In this document: positions 46,338-54,538 of the stretch, piece by piece
Numbering within the stretch: position 1 is the stretch's first letter
Layout: each line of letters begins with the position of its first letter
Assembly (NCBI RefSeq): GCF_001544555.2
Contig: NZ_FCOK02000014.1
Span: forward strand, 1 to 64,000
Origin: Caballeronia udeis
GTDB lineage: Bacteria > Pseudomonadota > Gammaproteobacteria > Burkholderiales > Burkholderiaceae
Reading direction: 5' to 3'
Length of the DNA stretch: 64,000 nt
Translations under genes and position numbers: made by a program
Notes under the pieces: model-generated
The model's input: the letters and a program-made list of their open reading frames with translations, nothing else
What the model was told of the DNA's origin: nothing
The model's database searches: none

Positions 46338-47441
46338 ATGAATCCCGCTGACCTTCTTCCCGCTCAATCGCCCGACACGCCGTCCAAACAGCGCATTCGT
46401 TTTGGCATTGTGTTGTTGCCGAATTTCACGCTGACGGCGTTTTCCGGCTTCGTCGATTTATTGCGCCTGTCCGCTGACGAAGGCGATTTCAGCAAGCCGG
46501 TGCGCTGCTCCTGGAGCGTGATCGGGGAAACGCTGGCGCCGGTGCGGGCGAGTTGCGGCATCCAGATCACGCCTTGGGAAACCTTCGAGAAGGCTGAGCC
46601 CTTCGACTACGTGGTAGTCGTGGGTGGCTTGCTGCATTCCGGCGCGGGCGCGAGCGACGCCACGCTGCAATTCATCCGCCGCGCCGCGACCACGGACGCC
46701 ACGCTGGTCGGCATTTGCACGGGTGTGTTTTCCCTGATGCGGGCGGGCGTGCTGGAGGGTTATCGCATTTGTGTGAGCTGGTTCCACTACTGGGATTTCG
46801 TCGAGCGTTTTCCGGGTGTGAATGAGGAGATGCTGGTCGCAGACCGTTTGTTCGTGATGGATCACCGGCGCATTACGTGTTCGGGCGGGCGGGCGTCGAT
46901 CGATGTTGCCGCAGCCATCCTTCTGCGTCATTTCGAGGCTGCCACGGTACAAAAGGCGTTGCGCATCCTGCTGGTGGACGACATGCAAAAGGGCAACGCT
47001 CCGCAGCCGCATCCGCCGGGGCTGGCGCCCGCCACGCATCCGAAAGTGAAGCGGGCGATCTTGCTGATGGAGCAGCATGTGGGGCGTTCGTTGACGCTCG
47101 ATGAGCTTGCGCACAAGCTGGATTTATCTACACGGCAGCTGGAGCGTTTGTTCAAGGCGGAGACCGGCAAGGCGCCGCAGGCTTACGCGAAGCAGGTCCG
47201 GTTGCGCACGGCCGCCTGGCTGCTGACGAGTTCCGACAAGACGGTGGCGGACATTGCATCGAGTTGCGGTTTTTCCGATGCGTCGCATTTGGGGCGCGAG
47301 TTCAGGAAGCAGTTCGGGCTTCCGCCAATGATGTACCGCGAGCAGCGTGGCACGGCAGCACCGGACGATGCGAGCGCGGCGACACTCGACCTTGCCGCGG
47401 ATTTCGATGAGACTTTTCCGGGGCGGGCCCAGGCTATCTAG
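46338..47441 (+). CDS. GlxA-family AraC regulator divergent from the sarcosine operon (SouR-like candidate)
   Basis: A 367-residue regulator with a DJ-1-like domain (about 20-195, Cys127 in VGICTGVFSLMRAG) and an AraC HTH (about 235-340, SCGFSDASHLGREFRKQFG). It lacks the LRMANY motif shared by two others in this window and is the most distant of the four. Its location opposite sdaA-soxBDAG fits a sarcosine sensor such as Pseudomonas SouR, but that is inference. The Shine-Dalgarno sequence is weak. Confidence 0.85.
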   Translation: MNPADLLPAQSPDTPSKQRIRFGIVLLPNFTLTAFSGFVDLLRLSADEGDFSKPVRCSWSVIGETLAPVRASCGIQITPWETFEKAEPFDYVVVVGGLLHSGAGASDATLQFIRRAATTDATLVGICTGVFSLMRAGVLEGYRICVSWFHYWDFVERFPGVNEEMLVADRLFVMDHRRITCSGGRASIDVAAAILLRHFEAATVQKALRILLVDDMQKGNAPQPHPPGLAPATHPKVKRAILLMEQHVGRSLTLDELAHKLDLSTRQLERLFKAETGKAPQAYAKQVRLRTAAWLLTSSDKTVADIASSCGFSDASHLGREFRKQFGLPPMMYREQRGTAAPDDASAATLDLAADFDETFPGRAQAI

Positions 47442-47498
47442 GTTGGAGCGTTGCACCCGCGCCGGCCGGCCGCTTGGCCCACCGGCGCGAACAAAAAC

Positions 47499-48455
47499 TT
47501 ACTGCGCTGCTACATAAGCCTTCACAGCCGGCAGCCCATCCTTTCCGTCAAACGTCTTCACCCCTGCCAGCCACTTGTCCAGCACGGCCGGATTCGCCTT
47601 CAGCCACTGTTTCGCAGCGACATTCGGATCGGTCTTGTTCATGATCGGCGTCATCACGTGATTCTCGATGTCCGTCGAAAACCGCAGGTTATCGACCAGC
47701 TTCGCCACGTTCGGGCAGCGAGCAGCATAGTCCGGCGGTGTCACCGTCAACACCTTGGCCTCACCATAGTTCGGCCCGAATACATCGTCGCCGCCGCTCA
47801 GATAATCAATCTTCATGGTCACGTTCATCGGATGCGGTTCCCAGCCGAGGAACACAATCCACTTCTTCTCGCGAATCGCGCGGCCTACTTCCACCAGCAT
47901 GCCCGCTTCGCTCGACTCCACCATCTTGAACTTGCCAAGCCCATACTGATTCGAATCGATCATCTTCTTGATCAACGCGTTGCCGTCATTACCCGGCTCA
48001 ATACCGTAGATCTTGCCGTCAAGCTTGTCGTAGTTCTTGGCAATATCGGCGAATGACTTCAGGCCGCCGTTATACGCATAGTCCGGCACCGCCAAGGTGT
48101 ATTTCGCGCCCGTCAGGTTAGGCGTCGACAATACCTTGACCTGCCCGGCTTTCTGGAACGGCTCGACAATGGGGTCCATTGTCGGCGACCAATAGCCGAG
48201 GAACACATCGATCTGCTTGCTCTTGATACCCGCAAACGTAATAGGCACCGACGCAATCGTCTTCGTCGGCTTGTATCCGAGGCCCTGCAGCACGGTAGTC
48301 GCCAGACCCGTGGTCGCGGCAATATCGGTCCAGCCCACATCGGCGAAACGGACGTTCTGGCACGTGGCCGGATCAGCCGCAAACGCGCCGCCGGACATCG
48401 TGACATTGAGCAAGACAGCCAGCGCGCACGATGACGCGATTCCGTGAAGTTTCAT
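47499..48455 (-). CDS. Choline/glycine betaine ABC transporter substrate-binding protein (ChoX/CbcX-like)
   Basis: A 318-residue periplasmic protein with a signal peptide (residues 1-27, cleavage near AFAAD). The aromatic cage residues appear in VGWTD, GYWSPT, VPDYAY and LGWEPHPMN. It resembles the protein at 2567-3517 through most of its length. It lies on the same strand as the permease and ATPase genes, with a GlxA regulator between them, and is the natural partner of that transporter. Confidence 0.88.
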   Translation of the reverse strand: MKLHGIASSCALAVLLNVTMSGGAFAADPATCQNVRFADVGWTDIAATTGLATTVLQGLGYKPTKTIASVPITFAGIKSKQIDVFLGYWSPTMDPIVEPFQKAGQVKVLSTPNLTGAKYTLAVPDYAYNGGLKSFADIAKNYDKLDGKIYGIEPGNDGNALIKKMIDSNQYGLGKFKMVESSEAGMLVEVGRAIREKKWIVFLGWEPHPMNVTMKIDYLSGGDDVFGPNYGEAKVLTVTPPDYAARCPNVAKLVDNLRFSTDIENHVMTPIMNKTDPNVAAKQWLKANPAVLDKWLAGVKTFDGKDGLPAVKAYVAAQ

Positions 48456-48533
48456 GTTTTCTCCCTGTTTTGGAAACTGCCAGACACGACGATGCCGCGC
48501 CCCAATGAGCGCACCACGTCTAAAAATGGATCA

Positions 48534-49538
48534 TCAAGCCGACTGCCTGCGCTCAATACTCGGCGCGTGGCCAAATTGCGCGCGGTACGCCTTGCTGAAA
48601 TGACACGGCGAATGAAAGCCGCAAACAGCCGTCACACGCGAAATGGATGCATCGGTATTACGCAACAACTCACGTGCCCGGCGCAGCCGCAACGTGAGGT
48701 AATAATGCGTCGGCGAAACACTCAGGAACATCTTGAACATCCGCTGCAAATGACGCTGCGAAAGCTTCACCAGCCTCGCAAGCTCTTCAAGCGACAACGG
48801 CTCTTCAATGTTCGCCTCCATCAGCCGCACGACCTCGATCAACTCGGCCCGCGAAAACCCCACGCGGGCATCAACAGGAATGTGCTGGTAATCAGTCGTG
48901 CCGCGAATCCGCTCCACAATGAATTGCTCGGACACCTGCGCCGCATGCGCCTGCCCAAGCCGCTGGCCGACCAGGTTCAACATCAGGTCGAGCGGCGCGG
49001 TCCCGCCGGTGCAAGTCACGCGATCACGGTCGATCACAAAGAGTTCATCGGCGAATCGCACGTGGGGGAAACGCTTGTGCAACGGCGACATGTCCTCCCA
49101 ATGCACCGTGCAGCGATACCCGTCCAGCAAGTTCGCCGCCAGCAACGCATACGCGCCCGTGCACACGCCGCCAAGCGGCACGCCTTGCGCCGCGACGTGC
49201 TGCAGCAGCGTGATCACCTTTTCGTCGACGTAATCGCGTACATGCCAGCCCGCGCACACGATCAGCACGTCCGGCATGCCCGCCTCGGCCAGCGTTTTCG
49301 TCGGCTTCACGGTAATGCCGTTGCTCGCGCGTGCCGGTTCACCGTCCGGGGTGATCACCGACCACGTGTAATGCTCAGCCCGGCCAACGTAGTTCGCCAT
49401 GCGCAGCACTTCGATCGCGCTGGTGAACGCGATCATCGAAAAGTTAGGCAGCGTCAGGAACCCGAAGTGCGCGAGCTTAGACAACGGTGAATTCTCAACA
49501 GGATGAATCCGGTCCGGCACCATCGCGTCGCGTTTCAT
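48534..49538 (-). CDS. GlxA-family AraC regulator beside the betaine transporter (GbdR-like)
   Basis: A 334-residue regulator with a DJ-1-like domain (about 24-200, Cys126 in GGVCTGAYALLAAN) and an AraC HTH (about 240-325). The N-terminal FTSAIEVLRMANY and the HTH match the regulator at 20248-21264 closely, so one of the two may be the functional GbdR. It sits between the permease gene and the binding-protein gene on the same strand. An alternative start five codons later is possible. Confidence 0.86.
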   Translation of the reverse strand: MKRDAMVPDRIHPVENSPLSKLAHFGFLTLPNFSMIAFTSAIEVLRMANYVGRAEHYTWSVITPDGEPARASNGITVKPTKTLAEAGMPDVLIVCAGWHVRDYVDEKVITLLQHVAAQGVPLGGVCTGAYALLAANLLDGYRCTVHWEDMSPLHKRFPHVRFADELFVIDRDRVTCTGGTAPLDLMLNLVGQRLGQAHAAQVSEQFIVERIRGTTDYQHIPVDARVGFSRAELIEVVRLMEANIEEPLSLEELARLVKLSQRHLQRMFKMFLSVSPTHYYLTLRLRRARELLRNTDASISRVTAVCGFHSPCHFSKAYRAQFGHAPSIERRQSA

Positions 49539-49616
49539 CGGGTTTTTATCCTTGGGCGTGGCTTTATTTCGCTGCCTGATTTAACCGCTGATCTGCTACC
49601 TGGCTTTGCTGCTTAT

Positions 49617-49649
49617 TTTGCTAATTAACTTTGCTAATTAACTTTGCTG
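49617..49649. repeat. Tandem 13-bp repeat over the end of the permease gene
   Basis: TTTGCTAATTAAC occurs at 49617-49629 and 49630-49642, followed by a partial third copy TTTGCTG. The permease stop codon (49638-49640) lies inside the second copy, so the duplication also duplicated the stop region. Looser relatives (CTTTGCTGCTTATTTTGC) precede it. Confidence 0.7.
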
Positions 49650-50540
49650 TGCAGCCGGTGCGCGGCGCACGCGCATCACGCTGCGAAGCCCCGACAACAG
49701 CGGTGCCCGCGCCATGCCTGGCGAGCGGCCAAAGCTTTCCGTGATGCGGTCAAGAATGATCGCGAGCAGCACCACCGACAAACCGCTCTCGAATCCCAGC
49801 CCGATATCCAGCCGCTGGATACTCGCCAGCACGTCGTTGCCCAGGCCGCCGGCACCCACCATTGAAGCGATGATCACCATGGACAGCGCCATCATGATGG
49901 TCTGGTTGACGCCGGTCATGATGGACGGCAACGCGTTCGGAAACTGCACCTTGTAAAGCAGTTGCCACGGCGTGCAGCCGAATGCCTGACCCGCCTCCAC
50001 GATCTCGCGGTTGACATGCTTGATACCGAGCGACGTCAGGCGCACAGCGGGCGGCATCGCGAAGATCACCGTCGACAGGATCCCCGGAACCCGGCCTAGA
50101 CCGAACAGCATGGCTGCCGGAATCAGGTACACGAAAGCGGGCATGGTCTGCATCAGGTCGAGCACGGGACGCACGATTGTCTCGATCGTCTTGCTCTTCG
50201 CCGTCCAGATGCCGAGCGGAATGCCGAGCAGCAAACTGATCAAGGTGGCAGACAGCGTGAGGCCGAGCGTGATCACCATCTCGTCCCAGAAGCCGGTGGC
50301 ATAGATCAGCAGCAACGACAGCAACGTGAATAGCGCGAAGCGCCAGCCCACGCGCCACAAGCCGATACCGACGAAGATCGCCATCATCAGCCACATCGGA
50401 ATGGACTGAAGGCCGTGTTCAATCAGCGCGGCGAAACTCTCGATGACTTTGCCGATTGCGTCGAAGGTGTTTGCATCGTGGTCGAGCAGGTATTTGACAC
50501 CGTGGTCGACCCACGTACCGAGCGGGATAATTTCAGACAT
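49638..50540 (-). CDS. Choline/glycine betaine ABC transporter permease
   Basis: An inner-membrane permease of 300 residues in the OpuAB/ProW/ChoW family, with about six to seven helices. The EAA loop that contacts the ATPase reads AGQAFGCTPWQLLYKVQFPN. The start overlaps the end of the ATPase gene by 8 bp. It forms the transporter core with the ATPase and may be served by several of the binding proteins in this window. Confidence 0.93.
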   Translation of the reverse strand: MSEIIPLGTWVDHGVKYLLDHDANTFDAIGKVIESFAALIEHGLQSIPMWLMMAIFVGIGLWRVGWRFALFTLLSLLLIYATGFWDEMVITLGLTLSATLISLLLGIPLGIWTAKSKTIETIVRPVLDLMQTMPAFVYLIPAAMLFGLGRVPGILSTVIFAMPPAVRLTSLGIKHVNREIVEAGQAFGCTPWQLLYKVQFPNALPSIMTGVNQTIMMALSMVIIASMVGAGGLGNDVLASIQRLDIGLGFESGLSVVLLAIILDRITESFGRSPGMARAPLLSGLRSVMRVRRAPAAQQS

Positions 50541-51711
50541 GGGAACCTCGATGCCGAGTCAGAGCCTTGAGAACATTCGACTTGTTGACCGAACCGCAAT
50601 ACGATCCGTCCGCCTCCACCACCGGCAAGGGTGCACGGCTCGCGACCACCCGGCTGACGACCACGTCAAGCGGCGTGGTGCGCTGAATGCATTCGATCAG
50701 ATTGATTTCCGGCGACGCCTGGCCAATCGCGTCGCGACACACAAAACCGCGGATCTTGCGCTCGTGGTCCATCACGAACGCGTAGTCGGCGCTGCCGTTG
50801 AGCGCCTGCGAGACACTCGATGCATCGATCTGCGAACCGTGCTTCATCAACGGCACCACATCGGTCTGCATCAGGTCGCCGGCGGTCAGGTAACGGCTGG
50901 TGTCGATCCCTTCGAAGAACGCGCGCACGTAGTCGTCGGCAGGGTTCGAGATGATTTCCTGCGGCGTGCCGATCTGCACCACCTTGCCGCCTTCCATGAT
51001 CGCGATGCGGGTACCAATGCGCAGCGCCTCCTCCAGGTCGTGCGACACGAACATGATCGTGCGCTGCTGTTCGCGTTGCAGATCGAGCAGCACGTTTTGC
51101 ATTTCCTTGCGTTTCAACGGATCGAGTGCGGAGAACGCCTCGTCCATGATCATCAGCGACGGGTTCACGGCCAGCGCCCGTGCAAGGCCCACGCGCTGCT
51201 GCATCCCTCCCGACAACTGCGCCGGCAGCTTCTGCGCGAACGGCGCAAGACCGACCTGCTCGAGCACGGCCATCGCACGTTTCTCGCGTTCCTTGCGCCC
51301 GATGCCCGCCACTTCGAGCCCGAACGCCGCGTTCGACAGCACGGTGCGCTGCGGCATCAGTGCGAACGACTGGAACACCATGCTCATGTCCTTGCGACGC
51401 AGCGACGTGAGTTCGGAACGCGGCACGGAGGCCACGTCGCGGCCATCGATCAGCACCTTGCCGGCGGTCGGTTCCACCAGCCGGTTGATGAGGCGGATCA
51501 GTGTCGACTTGCCTGAACCCGACAAACCCATCAACACGAAAATCTCGCCTTCCTTCACTTCGAAGGACACGTTATGGACGCCGACAATCTGTCCGGTGCG
51601 GGAGAAAACTTCTTCCTTCGTTGCGCCGCCGGCAAGCATGTCGATCGCCTGCTTCGGGCTCGTACCGAACACCTTGCACAGGTTTTCGACCACGACCTTG
51701 TGGGAATTCAT
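50533..51711 (-). CDS. Choline/glycine betaine ABC transporter ATP-binding protein
   Basis: A 392-residue ATPase of the OpuAA/ProV/ChoV family. Walker A is GLSGSGKST (62-70), the signature is LSGGMQQRVGLARAL, and Walker B is LMIMDEAFSALD. The C-terminal part (about 280-390) is a pair of CBS domains, which sense ionic strength in OpuA. The start at 51711 follows AGGAGAGCG; a 67-residue upstream extension in frame has no ribosome-binding site. It is the first gene of the transporter operon. Confidence 0.94.
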   Translation of the reverse strand: MNSHKVVVENLCKVFGTSPKQAIDMLAGGATKEEVFSRTGQIVGVHNVSFEVKEGEIFVLMGLSGSGKSTLIRLINRLVEPTAGKVLIDGRDVASVPRSELTSLRRKDMSMVFQSFALMPQRTVLSNAAFGLEVAGIGRKEREKRAMAVLEQVGLAPFAQKLPAQLSGGMQQRVGLARALAVNPSLMIMDEAFSALDPLKRKEMQNVLLDLQREQQRTIMFVSHDLEEALRIGTRIAIMEGGKVVQIGTPQEIISNPADDYVRAFFEGIDTSRYLTAGDLMQTDVVPLMKHGSQIDASSVSQALNGSADYAFVMDHERKIRGFVCRDAIGQASPEINLIECIQRTTPLDVVVSRVVASRAPLPVVEADGSYCGSVNKSNVLKALTRHRGSHV

Positions 51712-52261
51712 CGAACGCTCTCCTGGTTGGCGGACGTGCGTCCGCGCTCTGCATACATAGTTGCCAGAAAAAAGTGCGGGTTGCCGACTATTTCCGACAG
51801 GCACATGTGGAAATACGACACCTCGTTTTTCCTTTTTTGGCTGATGGAAAGTGGGAGGCTTGCTGGGCAAGGGTTTGCGAGCCGCGCCGACCTGATTTCG
51901 GCGTTTTTTCACATGTCGCGCCAGAGCAAGTGGACGACCTTTTCGTAAAGTTTTTTTTGGGGAGTTCCCGGGTTTTCCCGGAGGTGTCGTCGGGGTTGCA
52001 AGCGCTTCCGAGCGCTTTTGCCGTCCAGCCCATCATATTCCACGAATGTAGCCGTCTGGACGATGTCGGCTTTTGGCTGCTTTGCAGCGCTTGCGAACAG
52101 GACGCGGCGGAACCCGGGCGATCAGGAATCGCAAGCCGACGCCGTTAACCCTTCATTTTCCCTACATTTCGCTCATCCGGTTCATCCATGCCTCTATTCA
52201 ACATCCCAACGCCCCCCGGGCATCTGGCTGGTCAGCAAATCGACGCGCAGGCGCTCGAACG
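51712..52261. promoter_or_regulatory. Promoter region of the transporter operon plus unassigned sequence
   Basis: Within 550 bp the part nearest the ATPase contains the CGACA repeat at 51795-51820. Further right there is a T-run and GC-rich stretch near 51947-51985 and no convincing gene. A short open frame from 52188 (MPLFNIPTPPGHLAGQQID) runs into the chemoreceptor remnant and is not recognisable by itself. Confidence 0.45.
51795..51820. promoter_or_regulatory. 21-bp-spaced CGACA direct repeat upstream of the betaine transporter
   Basis: CGACA occurs at 51795-51799 and 51816-51820, spacing 21 bp, 84-109 bp upstream of the ATPase start codon. Core and spacing equal the repeat before fdhA/betI. 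It is a candidate binding site for a GbdR-type AraC activator. Confidence 0.5.
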
Positions 52262-52396
52262 CATGGACGACATCCTGGCATTGCGCGAGGCGGCGAGCAT
52301 GGCAGGGGCTTGGCCGTGGTGGCGTCGGAGGTGCGCGGACTGGCTCAGCGCAGCGTCGCAGCGGTCAAGGAGATCGCGGCGCTGATCGCGGAACCG
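52262..52396 (+). pseudogene. Remnant of a methyl-accepting chemotaxis protein signalling domain
   Basis: The frame starting at 52301 reads GRGLAVVASEVRGLAQRSVA and then AVKEIAALIA, the conserved hairpin tip of chemoreceptors. Just before it, in another frame, DILALREAA resembles the NILALNAAVEAA that normally precedes. The two pieces are joined out of frame with bases missing, and the rest of the receptor is absent. It is a decayed fragment trapped between the transporter operon and the flavin reductase gene. Confidence 0.65.
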
Positions 52397-52400
52397 CTCA

Positions 52401-53021
52401 TCACGATGGCCGGATCATCTCGAACATTTCGCCGATACCCGCATAGTCCCCGCGATAACCCGCGCGCATGATGGGCTGCGCGGCGGCGGTATCGAAGAGA
52501 CCGTCCTTCAGGAACTCGCGCCGGATATGCACGCCAACCACTTGCCCGAGCGCGAGCCAGTTATTCATGGGCGTGCCGTCCAGCGATTTCAGCCGGATGA
52601 TCTGCAACAACTTGCATTCAAGCGCGGCCGGCGACTCCGCCACATGCGGCACGGCCACGTTCACGCCCGGCGCTTTGGTGAGTCCCGCCAGCTCGAATTC
52701 ATCGATTTCGCGGGGTACCGTCGCGGACGTCCGGTTCATCTTTTCGGCAAGCGGCTTGCTCGCCAGATTCCACACGAATTCGCCGGTGGTCTCGATATTC
52801 GCGATGCTGTCCTTGAACCCCTCGCTCGAGAATCCGATGATGTGCGGGAACGAAGCGAACGCGCCGAAAAAACTGTAGGGCGCGAGGTTCACGCGGCCAT
52901 CCGGATCGCAGCTCGAAATCCAGCCGATCACCCGCGGCGCGACAATCGCCTTGAATGGATCATGGCGTAGCTGGTGGCCCTCGTCAGGGTTGTAGAAATG
53001 TACGGCGTTGCTGTCGCTCAT
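52401..53021 (-). CDS. Flavin reductase-family FMN-binding protein
   Basis: A 206-residue split-barrel flavoprotein of the flavin reductase-like family. FKAIVAPRVIGWISSCDPDG and NLAPYSFFGAFASFPHIIGF are family marks. Members reduce FMN for a partner monooxygenase or act as flavin-binding oxidoreductases. It overlaps the dehydrogenase upstream by ATGA, so the pair is translationally coupled. The substrate is unknown. Confidence 0.85.
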   Translation of the reverse strand: MSDSNAVHFYNPDEGHQLRHDPFKAIVAPRVIGWISSCDPDGRVNLAPYSFFGAFASFPHIIGFSSEGFKDSIANIETTGEFVWNLASKPLAEKMNRTSATVPREIDEFELAGLTKAPGVNVAVPHVAESPAALECKLLQIIRLKSLDGTPMNNWLALGQVVGVHIRREFLKDGLFDTAAAQPIMRAGYRGDYAGIGEMFEMIRPS

Positions 53022-53956
53022 GAGTGCTTCCCGGTCTTCTTTGCAGTGTGGTGAATCAGGCGCTTGCGCCCTTCTTTCACGCGCGCATGGTGCGCGTCAT
53101 TCCATTCATAAAACCCCTGCCCGCTGCGCACGCCCACCCGCCCTTTCTGCACGTGTTCGCGCATCAGTTGCAACACGTCTTCGTCCTTCGCCAGCTCCGG
53201 CATCAGGTGCGAGCCGATATCCAGCAAGGTATCCAGCCCGCCGAGATCCGCGCTTTCCAGCGGCCCGACCATGCCATAGCGGCGTCCGAGCGACGCCTTC
53301 ATCACGGCGTCGACCACCGCCGGCGTTGCGGCTCCCGAACGCACAATGGCGAGCGCTTCACGCAATACGGCGAACTGCAGCCGGTTGCCCACAAAACCCG
53401 GAATGGCCTTCGTCAGCACAACCGGCTCCATGCCAATGGCCGTCATGAGTTCAGCCGTGCGGCGCGTGACGTCCGGAGCCGTTTCGGTGCCCGGCACCAC
53501 TTCCACAAGCGGAATGGTGTGCGGCGGATTCCAGAAATGCGCGATCACAAAACGCGCCTTGTTTTGCAGTACTTGCGCAAGCAGATCGGGCGGAAAGCCG
53601 CTCGTGTTGCTGGCGAAAATAGCGTCCTCGCGCAGCAGCGGTTCGAGAGCCCGGTAGGTGCGGTTTTTCAGTTCGAGCACTTCCGGAATGGCTTCCACGA
53701 TGAAACCCGCCGTGGCCACCCGCTCCAGTTGGTCTGTCGTTTCAATACGCGCGAGTACGTCCTGTTTATGGTCCGCATTGAATACGCCGGCGTCGATCAA
53801 TTCGTCGAGGATCGCCTCTGCTTTTCCATGCACCGACGCAAGCCGCGCGGCGTCTATGTCGTGAACGATAGTCGGATAGCCGTGCAGCGCCGCTTGCGTC
53901 GCAATGCCGACACCCATCAAGCCGCTGCCCACCACGCCGATAGTGATTTGATTCAA
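53018..53956 (-). CDS. 3-hydroxyacyl-CoA dehydrogenase-family NAD-dependent dehydrogenase
   Basis: A 312-residue enzyme with an N-terminal Rossmann motif (ITIGVVGSGLMGVGIA) and a C-terminal 3HCDH helical domain ending SGQGFYEW. The active-site region is HFWNPPHTIPLVEVVPG, where most hydroxyacyl-CoA dehydrogenases have HFFNP. Relatives include 3-hydroxybutyryl-CoA, L-carnitine and L-gulonate dehydrogenases. A carnitine-related role would suit the neighbourhood, but length and motif do not decide it. Confidence 0.82.
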   Translation of the reverse strand: MNQITIGVVGSGLMGVGIATQAALHGYPTIVHDIDAARLASVHGKAEAILDELIDAGVFNADHKQDVLARIETTDQLERVATAGFIVEAIPEVLELKNRTYRALEPLLREDAIFASNTSGFPPDLLAQVLQNKARFVIAHFWNPPHTIPLVEVVPGTETAPDVTRRTAELMTAIGMEPVVLTKAIPGFVGNRLQFAVLREALAIVRSGAATPAVVDAVMKASLGRRYGMVGPLESADLGGLDTLLDIGSHLMPELAKDEDVLQLMREHVQKGRVGVRSGQGFYEWNDAHHARVKEGRKRLIHHTAKKTGKHS

Positions 53957-54170
53957 ATTTTCCCCGCAATGCTTGAATTCCGAGCTGCGATTGACAGCCG
54001 GTTCCGGTCCCGAAGGGTCGCACCAAAGCCGTTCGATGCGGCTCTCAAGGCCGCGTCAGGAAGGATAGCGCAGCGCCTCATATCGCGCCGCGCAGCGAAT
54101 GGCCTAGGACTGACCTATGACTTGACGCTGATCGTCCTGTTCCGCCCTCCACGGAGAAGGCCAAGACCAA

Positions 54171-54205
54171 AAAAAGCCGGCTTCCCTTGCGGGAAGCCGG
54201 CTTTT
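54171..54205 (-). terminator. Terminator of the small secreted protein gene
   Basis: A perfect 15-bp stem (54172-54186 with 54191-54205) has a TTGC loop. It is flanked by A-residues on the left, giving a U-run for leftward transcripts from the gene at 54230-54538. Confidence 0.88.
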
Positions 54206-54229
54206 GCGGCGAGGCCCTGTGGCCAGCGC

Positions 54230-54538
54230 TTAACCGTGATCCGGACCGTGGTCGTCGTGGTTGTATCCATGCTGCGGATGATGCGGAGGACCCGAATCAT
54301 GCGGATGGTGGCGCATCCATTCGTCGCGCTGCCAGTAGCGGTGGCCGTCCCAATAGCGGTCGCCATGCCAGCCGAGGTTGATCACCACGTCGGCCTGCAC
54401 CATGCGGGGTTGCGCATAGCCTTGCTGGGGCACGGGGCCGTGGATCATGCCGTTATCGACCTGCGCGAACGCGGTCGTAGCAGTTAAAAGCGCGCCGCCG
54501 GTGAGCAGCGCGGCAATGATCGAGCGTGAGGTGTTCAT
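54230..54538 (-). CDS. Small secreted protein with a His/Trp/Arg-rich tail, function unknown
   Basis: A 102-residue protein with a clear signal peptide (residues 1-25, cleavage after TAFAQ). The mature part has GDRYWDGHRYWQRDEWMRHH and a histidine- and proline-rich end, HHPQHGYNHDDHGPDHG. Proteins of this form in Burkholderiaceae are annotated as hypothetical and resemble the RcnB-like/YXWXXXR family of periplasmic proteins. The histidines suggest metal binding. It is followed by its own terminator. Confidence 0.75.
   Translation of the reverse strand: MNTSRSIIAALLTGGALLTATTAFAQVDNGMIHGPVPQQGYAQPRMVQADVVINLGWHGDRYWDGHRYWQRDEWMRHHPHDSGPPHHPQHGYNHDDHGPDHG

Noticed and set aside
51501..52148. 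215-codon rightward frame across the transporter promoter
   Set aside because: It begins inside the ATPase gene on the opposite strand, lacks a start signal and has no recognisable domain.
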